Assembly: GCF_024753245.1 (NCBI RefSeq)
Contig: NZ_JANUGX010000041.1
Coordinates: 1-46,336, forward strand
Source: Massilia norwichensis
Lineage (GTDB): Bacteria; Pseudomonadota; Gammaproteobacteria; Burkholderiales; Burkholderiaceae_D
DNA length: 46,336 nucleotides
Direction: 5' to 3'
Shown here piece by piece: positions 41,326 to 46,336 of the stretch (its first letter is position 1; the number at the start of each line of letters is the position of its first letter). A program made the translations under genes and the position numbers. The notes under the pieces are model-generated. The model worked only from the letters and a program-made list of their open reading frames with translations. It was not told the DNA's origin and did no database searches.

Positions 41326-42516
41326 ATGAGACTAGTCGAACCCATCCTGGCCCAGCAGGCCCAACTGGAAACGATCCGCCGCGACATCCACGCCCATCCC
41401 GAACTCTGCTACGAGGAACAACGCACCGCCGACGTGGTGGCGCGTTGCCTGACCGACTGGGGCATCGAGGTCGTGCGCGGCCTGGGCGTCACCGGCGTCG
41501 TCGGCATCATCAAGAACGGCACGTCCGAACGTGCGATCGGCCTGCGCGCCGACATGGATGCGCTGCCGATGCAGGAACTCAACACATTTGAGCACGCGTC
41601 GCGCCACGCCGGCAAGATGCATGCTTGCGGTCATGACGGACATACAGCGATGCTGTTGGGTGCAGCCCACTATCTGTCGCAGAACCGCAACTTCGACGGC
41701 ACGGTCTACTTGATCTTTCAACCAGCCGAGGAAGGCGGCGCCGGCGCCCGCCGCATGATCGCCGACGGCCTGTTCGAACGCTTTCCGATGGATGCCGTGT
41801 ACGGCCTGCACAACTGGCCGGGTATGGCGGCCGGCAAGTTCGGCGTCGTCGCCGGGCCGATGATGGCGTCCAGTAACGAGTTCCGCGTGGTCGTGAAGGG
41901 CAAGGGCGCCCACGCCGCCCAGCCGCACCGCGGCATCGACCCGGTGATGGTGGCGGTGCAGATCGCGCAAGCCTGGCAGACCATCGTCTCGCGCGAAAAG
42001 AACCCGCTGGACACCGCCGTGCTGTCGATCACCCAGATCCACGCCGGCAGCGCCACCAATGTGATCCCGGACGAAGCGGTGCTGATCGGTACCGTGCGCA
42101 CCTTCACCACCGAGGTGCTGGACCTGGTCGAGCGCCGCATGCAGGAAATCGCGGCCGGCGTGGCCAGCGCCTTCAATGCGGGCGTCGATTTTTCGTTCAA
42201 GCGCAATTACCCGCCGCTGGTGAACCACGCCGCGCAGACCGCCTTCGCGATCGAGGCCATGAAGGCGGTGGTGGGCGAGGAGAATGTCGACGCCAATGTC
42301 GAACCGACCATGGGCGCCGAGGACTTCGCCTTCATGCTGCAGGCCAAGCCCGGCTGCTACGTCTTCCTCGGCAACGGCGATGGCGCGCACCGCCTGGGCG
42401 GCCATGGGCTCGGCCCATGCCAGCTGCATAACGGCAGTTATGACTTCAATGACCAGCTGTTGCCAATCGGGGCCAGCTACTGGGTGCGGCTGGTGGAGAT
42501 GAGCTTGCCGCGTTAA
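41326..42516 (+). CDS. M20 family amidohydrolase (hippurate hydrolase/aminoacylase-like)
   Basis: The 396-residue protein has the M20D metal site: Cys101-Gly-His103-Asp104-Gly-His106 in HACGHDGHTAML and Glu135-Glu136 in QPAEEGGAGARRM, a dimerisation domain (about 185-300), and a final His in AHRLGGHGLG region. Such enzymes cut N-acyl amino acids. A run AGGGAGAG precedes the ATG, and a TACAAT -10 hexamer is at 41294-41299 with a weak -35. It is convergent to a GlxR-type gene, with REP-like sequence between. Confidence 0.92.
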   Translation: MRLVEPILAQQAQLETIRRDIHAHPELCYEEQRTADVVARCLTDWGIEVVRGLGVTGVVGIIKNGTSERAIGLRADMDALPMQELNTFEHASRHAGKMHACGHDGHTAMLLGAAHYLSQNRNFDGTVYLIFQPAEEGGAGARRMIADGLFERFPMDAVYGLHNWPGMAAGKFGVVAGPMMASSNEFRVVVKGKGAHAAQPHRGIDPVMVAVQIAQAWQTIVSREKNPLDTAVLSITQIHAGSATNVIPDEAVLIGTVRTFTTEVLDLVERRMQEIAAGVASAFNAGVDFSFKRNYPPLVNHAAQTAFAIEAMKAVVGEENVDANVEPTMGAEDFAFMLQAKPGCYVFLGNGDGAHRLGGHGLGPCQLHNGSYDFNDQLLPIGASYWVRLVEMSLPR

Positions 42517-42569
42517 CGCGTCGCCCCCGCTCGGTAACGCGTCGCCCCCGCGCAGGCGGGGGCCCCAAG
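42514..42569. repeat. REP-like unit with tandem 17-base repeat, copy 4
   Basis: The segment TAACGCGTCGCCCCCGC occurs at 42514-42530 and again at 42535-42551, the first starting in the stop codon of the amidohydrolase gene. The second leads into a full unit CGCCCCCGCGCAGGCGGGGG with a CCAAG tail (42541-42569). It looks like a partial duplication of a single REP unit; the facing arm is missing. Confidence 0.75.
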
Positions 42570-42577
42570 TTCGCTCG

Positions 42578-43498
42578 CTATTCCGGCAGCGTATCGGCTT
42601 TGCTTCCGAGGCGCTGCCCCGGATTCATCCGCTCCAGCGCAATCAGCGCCGCCGAGTGATCGGCCGCCGGCAGGTCTTTCTCGATGCTTTCGTACTGCCG
42701 CGTCACCAGCGCCGTCACCGGCAGCGTGATGCCCGCCCCTGCCGCGGCGGCGAGGATGTTGCGCTGGTCCTTCAACTGCGTCTTGACCTGGCCGCCGGGC
42801 ACGAAATTGCGCTCCAGCATGCGCTGCCCATGCACCTCCAGCACGCGGCTGCCGGCAAAGCCGCCACGGATCGCTTCGCGCACCGCGGCCGGATCGGCGC
42901 CCGCGGCTTCGGCCAGCAACAGTGCCTCGGCCACGATGTTGATGGTGGCGCCGACGATCAATTGGTTGCACAGCTTGGCGACCTGGCCGCTGCCGACCGG
43001 CCCGACGCATTTCGGATTGCCCATCGCCGCCAATATTGGCTGTGCTTCGCTGAAGTCGGCGGGATCGGCGCCAGCCATGATGGCGAGGCTGCCCGCTTCG
43101 GCACCCAGCACGCCGCCGGACACGGGGGCATCGATGAAGCGGCAACCGGCCTGCGTCAAGCGCGCATGGAAAGCCAGCGCTTCGTCCTGGCGGGTGGAAC
43201 TCATGTCGATCCACAGGCTGCCCGGCTTCAGCGCCGGCAGCGCCGCCGCCAGTACTTCGTCGACGGTCGCTCCCGCTTCGAGGATCGAAATGACGATGTC
43301 GGCATCCCTGACGGCGTCGTGCAGTTGCGCGCAGGGCTGGGCGCCGCTCGCGCGCAGCGCCTCGGCTTTCGCATGGGTGCGGTTCCAGGCGCGCACCGGA
43401 TACGCAGCCTGCGCCAGACGGCTTGCCATCGGGCGGCCCATCAGGCCGATGCCGAGAAATGCCAGGGTCGGGAGGGTCATGGTGGTGTCGTTTTCCAT
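42578..43498 (-). CDS. NAD(P)-dependent 3-hydroxyisobutyrate/tartronate semialdehyde reductase family protein
   Basis: The 306-residue protein is in the beta-hydroxyacid dehydrogenase family: dinucleotide motif FLGIGLMGRPMASRL, substrate motif FIDAPVSGGVLGAEAGSLAIM, and catalytic Lys in GSGQVAKLCNQLIVG. GlxR, GarR and MmsB are in this group; sequence alone does not fix the substrate. Two starts fit: MENDTTMTLPT at 43498 and MTLPTLAF at 43480; neither has a strong ribosome site, and the shorter one would still be complete. It is divergent from the PagL-like gene. Confidence 0.9.
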   Translation of the reverse strand: MENDTTMTLPTLAFLGIGLMGRPMASRLAQAAYPVRAWNRTHAKAEALRASGAQPCAQLHDAVRDADIVISILEAGATVDEVLAAALPALKPGSLWIDMSSTRQDEALAFHARLTQAGCRFIDAPVSGGVLGAEAGSLAIMAGADPADFSEAQPILAAMGNPKCVGPVGSGQVAKLCNQLIVGATINIVAEALLLAEAAGADPAAVREAIRGGFAGSRVLEVHGQRMLERNFVPGGQVKTQLKDQRNILAAAAGAGITLPVTALVTRQYESIEKDLPAADHSAALIALERMNPGQRLGSKADTLPE

Positions 43499-43589
43499 AT
43501 CGTTCGATTCTAACAATTGACGGGCCGGCCACGTCAAAACGCGGACCTCGTTAAAATAGCTGGATTCGTCAATCGAAAGGAATAAGAAG

Positions 43590-44147
43590 ATGTTCTCCAT
43601 CAAGAAAATCGCGGCCCCGATCGCCGCAGCACTTGCCCTGTTCGCAGCACAGTCGGCGCACGCCCAGCACGGCCTGGTCGATGGCTATTCCGTGGAAGCC
43701 GGCGGCGGCGAACACGTGCAGGTCCTGCGCCTGTCGGCCCAGAAGGACTGGAACAAGAACTGGTTCGCCACCAGCGGCTACCACCTGTCGGGCTACTGGG
43801 ATGCCAACATCGCCTACTGGCGCGCCAACCGCTGGCTGGACCTGCCGAACAACAGCCATAACCTGGCGGTGATCGGCCTGACCCCGGTGTTCCGCTGGGA
43901 AGCGGACAACAAGCTCGGTTTCTATGCCGACGCCGGCATCGGCGCCGCCCTGTTCTCGGACGTGTACCGCAACACCCACCGCCAGCTGTCGACCGCGTAT
44001 GAATTCGCGGACCACGTCGGCGTCGGCTACGTGTTCGCGAATAAATGGGAGCTGGGCGCGCGTCTGCAGCATTATTCGAATGGCGGTATCAAGCATCCGA
44101 ACGGCGGCGTGAATCTGCTGATGGTGAAGGCCAGCTACCACTACTGA
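43590..44147 (+). CDS. pagL: PagL-like acyloxyacyl hydrolase / lipid A 3-O-deacylase family barrel
   Basis: PagL removes the 3-O acyl chain from lipid A in the outer membrane. The 185-residue protein has a signal peptide to about residue 25 (AAQSAHA), aromatic-rich beta strands (WFATSGYHLSGYWDANIAYWRAN) and the active-site stretch with His161 and Ser163 in RLQHYSNGGIKHPNGGVN, and ends in an aromatic residue as barrels do. PagL enzymes also use a Glu placed 11-12 residues after Ser; here that place holds Val or Asn, so activity is uncertain. GAAAGGAATAAG precedes the ATG. Confidence 0.85.
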   Translation: MFSIKKIAAPIAAALALFAAQSAHAQHGLVDGYSVEAGGGEHVQVLRLSAQKDWNKNWFATSGYHLSGYWDANIAYWRANRWLDLPNNSHNLAVIGLTPVFRWEADNKLGFYADAGIGAALFSDVYRNTHRQLSTAYEFADHVGVGYVFANKWELGARLQHYSNGGIKHPNGGVNLLMVKASYHY

Positions 44148-44158
44148 TCCCCTGTTTC

Positions 44159-44238
44159 GTCGCCCCCGCGCAGGCGGGGGCCCATGCTGAGCGGGCCAGG
44201 TTGGCTCTGTATGGATTCCCGCCTCCGCAGGAATGACG
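44159..44238. repeat. REP-like palindromic pair, copy 5
   Basis: Left unit 44159-44186 (core CGCCCCCGCGCAGGCGGGGG) and a diverged right inverted unit with GGATTCCCGCCTCCGCAGG near 44214-44238. It lies between the PagL-like and MFS genes, both on plus. Confidence 0.78.
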
Positions 44239-44284
44239 TCCGTGGCTGGCGTCGGCGTCGGATCGTTTATGTGACAATCGTCCC

Positions 44285-45736
44285 ATGACCGATACCAGCA
44301 CCGTCAAGAGCTACCTTCCCTGGCTGGTGGCGACTGCCCTGTTCATGGAGCAGCTCGACGCCACCATCGTCAACACCGCCATCCCCAGCATCGCGGCCAG
44401 CCTGAACGTCACGCCGCTGAGCCTGAAGTCCGTCGTCACCAGCTACATCCTCAGCCTTGCCGTGGGCATCCCCGTGAGCGGCTGGATGGCCGACCGTTTC
44501 GGCACCAGGCGCGTGTTCGGCACCGCCATCGCCATCTTCACGCTCGCCTCGGTCCTGTGCGGGCTATCGGTGAACGCCGAGATGATGGTCTTCGCGCGCC
44601 TGCTGCAAGGCCTGGGCGGCGCGATGATGATGCCGGTCGGGCGCCTCGCCATCATCCGCACCTTTCCCAAGAGCGAGCTGCTGGGCGCGATGAACTTCGT
44701 GATCCTGCCGGCCCTGATCGGCCCGCTGCTGGGCCCGACGGTGGGCGGCCTGATCGTGCACTGGGCCTCGTGGCGGGCCATCTTCTTCGTCAATGTGCCG
44801 GTCGGCCTGCTGGCGCTGTTCCTGGTGTTCCGCTACATGCCCGACTACAAGGGCGCCGAGCCGCGCCCGCTGGACGTGATCGGCTTGATCCTGTTCAGTT
44901 CGGGAACGGCGTTGCTGTCCTGGCTGCTGGAGATCTTCGGCGAGCACACGCTGGACATGGTGACCATGATGCTGATGCTGGGCCTGTCGGTGGCGCTACT
45001 GGCGGCCTATGTCTGGCATGCGAACAAGGAAGAGTTCCCGCTGCTTCGGCTGGCGCTGCTGAAGGTCCGCACGTTCCGCATTTCCGTGCTGGGCGGGTTC
45101 ATCACCCGCCTCGGCATCGGCGGCCTGCCCTTCCTGCTGCCGCTGCTCTACCAGCTGGGTCTCAAATTGCCGGCCTGGCAGTCGGGTCTCTTGATGATGC
45201 CGACCGCAGCCGCCGCGATGGGCATGAAGCTGATCGCGCCGAAGGTGCTGGCGCGCTTCGGCTACCGCCAGGTACTGATCGTGAACACGATCTGCATCGG
45301 CCTGACGATCGCCCTGTTCACGCTGGTGGGCCCGGGCACGCCCTGGTATGCGATCGCCGGCATCGGCCTGCTGCAGGGCTTCTTCAATTCGCTGCAGTTC
45401 TCGAGCATGAACACGCTGGCCTATGCGGATGTCGCGCAGAAGGACTCGAGCATGGCCAGCACGATCGCCAGTTCCTTCCAGCAGCTCTCGATGAGCTTCG
45501 GCCTGGCCAGCGGGTCGTTGGTCACCGGCTGGTTCCTGGGAAGGGTACCGCAAACCGACCAGGTAATGGTGACCTCGGCCCTGCACCACGCCTTCCTCGC
45601 ACTGGCAATCACGACGATGCTGTCCTCGCTCGTGTTCTGGCGTTTGCGCCGCGGCGACGGCGAAAGCATCAGCCGCGGCAAACCACAAGCGCAGGAAGCC
45701 AGCGCGCAGGATTCGGCGCCCTTGTCTCAAGCTTGA
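44285..45736 (+). CDS. DHA2 family MFS drug exporter (EmrB/QacA-like)
   Basis: The 483-residue protein has about 14 hydrophobic segments and the DHA2 motifs LDATIVNTAIPSIAASL in the first helix, motif A variant GWMADRFGTRRVFG, and LLQGLGGAMMMPVGRL, plus PALIGPLLGPTVGGLIVHW. It would export drugs or toxic metabolites by proton antiport. The ATG at 44285 is preceded by a weak site (GTGACAATCGTCCC). No EmrA-like adaptor or regulator is adjacent. The end of the gene and the next 30 bases carry three copies of a GAACTGCGG-type 12-base repeat. Confidence 0.92.
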   Translation: MTDTSTVKSYLPWLVATALFMEQLDATIVNTAIPSIAASLNVTPLSLKSVVTSYILSLAVGIPVSGWMADRFGTRRVFGTAIAIFTLASVLCGLSVNAEMMVFARLLQGLGGAMMMPVGRLAIIRTFPKSELLGAMNFVILPALIGPLLGPTVGGLIVHWASWRAIFFVNVPVGLLALFLVFRYMPDYKGAEPRPLDVIGLILFSSGTALLSWLLEIFGEHTLDMVTMMLMLGLSVALLAAYVWHANKEEFPLLRLALLKVRTFRISVLGGFITRLGIGGLPFLLPLLYQLGLKLPAWQSGLLMMPTAAAAMGMKLIAPKVLARFGYRQVLIVNTICIGLTIALFTLVGPGTPWYAIAGIGLLQGFFNSLQFSSMNTLAYADVAQKDSSMASTIASSFQQLSMSFGLASGSLVTGWFLGRVPQTDQVMVTSALHHAFLALAITTMLSSLVFWRLRRGDGESISRGKPQAQEASAQDSAPLSQA

Positions 45737-45768
45737 ACTGCGGCCTGAACTGCGGCCCGAACTGCAGG
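45735..45768. repeat. Three-copy 12-base tandem repeat after the MFS gene
   Basis: GAACTGCGGCCT, GAACTGCGGCCC and GAACTGCAGGCT follow each other, the first overlapping the stop codon of the MFS gene. It is a short tandem repeat in which copy number could vary. Confidence 0.6.
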
Positions 45769-45839
45769 CTTGATGCCGTTAAGCGGGAAGCTGCAACCCG
45801 GATGGCGGCATGCTGTCGAAGCATGAGGAGGACCTCGCA

Positions 45840-46319
45840 ATGAGCCTATCCCTTGTCTCGGCAAACTTCGATGCGGGAGGGAGCATCCCGGCCGTTCACA
45901 CCTGCGAAGGCACCGATACCGCACCCGCCCTGTCCTGGTCAGGCGCGCCGCCGGGCACGAAGAGCTTCGCGCTGATCGTCGACGATCCCGACGCACCCGA
46001 TCCCGCAGCGCCGACGATGACCTGGGTGCATTGGGTGCTCTACAACATCCCGATCTCTGCGGTCAGCCTGCCGTCGAGCGTGCGCGGCACGGATCTGCCG
46101 CCAGGTACGCGCACCGGTCTGAACGACTGGAAGAAGAGTGGTTACGGCGGGCCATGTCCGCCGACGGGGCGCCACCGTTACGTGCACAAGCTCTACGCGC
46201 TGGATGTGGTGCTGCCGGATCCGGGACATCCGACCAAGGCGGAGCTGGAAAAGGCGATGCAGGGACACGTGCTGACGCAGGGCGAATTGATCGGGACGTA
46301 TCAGAAGAGAGGACGCTGA
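45840..46319 (+). CDS. YbhB/YbcL family (PEBP-like) protein
   Basis: The 159-residue protein has the phosphatidylethanolamine-binding-protein fold of the YbhB/YbcL family: IPAVHTCEGTDTAPALSWSG, SFALIVDDPDAPDPAAPTMTWVHWVLYNIP with the anion-binding Asp-Pro-Asp and His, and GYGGPCPPTGRHRYVHKLYALD. No signal peptide is seen, so it is cytoplasmic like YbhB. The start follows GAGGAGGAC. Ligand and function are unknown in bacteria beyond the fold. Confidence 0.92.
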   Translation: MSLSLVSANFDAGGSIPAVHTCEGTDTAPALSWSGAPPGTKSFALIVDDPDAPDPAAPTMTWVHWVLYNIPISAVSLPSSVRGTDLPPGTRTGLNDWKKSGYGGPCPPTGRHRYVHKLYALDVVLPDPGHPTKAELEKAMQGHVLTQGELIGTYQKRGR

Positions 46320-46336
46320 AAAAGAGAGCGCGCTGA

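Noticed and set aside
24701..44238. CRISPR array made of the GTCCCCGC repeats
   Set aside because: The copies are dispersed over 20 kb as palindromic pairs, not regularly spaced direct repeats, and no cas gene is present.

Overview
The window is a GC-rich, gene-dense bacterial chromosome segment with no rRNA, tRNA, prophage, insertion sequence or CRISPR array that I can see. Gene content (class II PyrC, YggL, SecDF-YajC next to Tgt/QueA, KdoO, a PagL-like barrel, DctA-type symporters) and codon style suggest a betaproteobacterium, most likely Oxalobacteraceae close to Massilia. That placement is inference, not a search result.

Layout. (1) 1-5728, minus strand: queA-tgt-yajC-secD-secF, tRNA queuosine synthesis joined to the Sec accessory complex, with recG divergent (5807-7924). 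(2) 7944-9769: three small exported Ala/Lys-rich proteins with near-identical signal peptides plus one more small exported protein; the gene at 9404 encodes an 11-residue repeat reminiscent of LEA proteins. (3) 9920-13178: an overlapping minus-strand operon pyrC - DUF3025 - Gfo/Idh/MocA oxidoreductase - yggL. (4) 13284-21233: a sulfonate-catabolic island: suyA-suyB (3-sulfolactate sulfo-lyase), an Ldh2/ComC-type dehydrogenase and a TauE-type exporter on plus; a DctA-family symporter and a YeiH-type exporter on minus; a LysR and a GntR/UTRA regulator. (5) 21297-25893: an orphan hybrid-less histidine kinase, an orphan GltL-like ATPase, a second DctA-family symporter and a periplasmic asparaginase. 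(6) 26072-29109: a Zn-alcohol/formaldehyde dehydrogenase with an unknown 201-aa partner, facing a decayed paralogue carrying a nonsense codon and a homopolymer frameshift. (7) 29276-34100: KdoO, an ABCB/Atm1-type exporter, an acyl-CoA thioesterase and a PhoD phosphatase. (8) 34249-46319: tandem fadD paralogues, a zinc aminopeptidase-like lipoprotein, a molybdopterin oxidoreductase, an M20 amidohydrolase, a GlxR-type reductase, a PagL-like barrel, an MFS exporter and a YbhB-type protein.

The most interesting system is region 4. SuyAB splits 3-sulfolactate into pyruvate and sulfite; TauE and YeiH family proteins are candidates to remove the sulfite. The suyA and dctA promoters share an 18/22 identical block that runs into the same TTGACA -35 hexamer and, upstream of dctA, contains a perfect ATAGAT-C-ATCTAT dyad; a weaker copy lies before the GntR gene. 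This suggests one regulon in which the DctA-like symporter imports sulfolactate, a dianion that closely resembles malate, the normal DctA-type substrate.

At least five copies of a REP-like palindromic unit (core GTCCCCGCGCAGGCGGGGAC) lie between genes in the right half. No gap between genes exceeds 300 bases.
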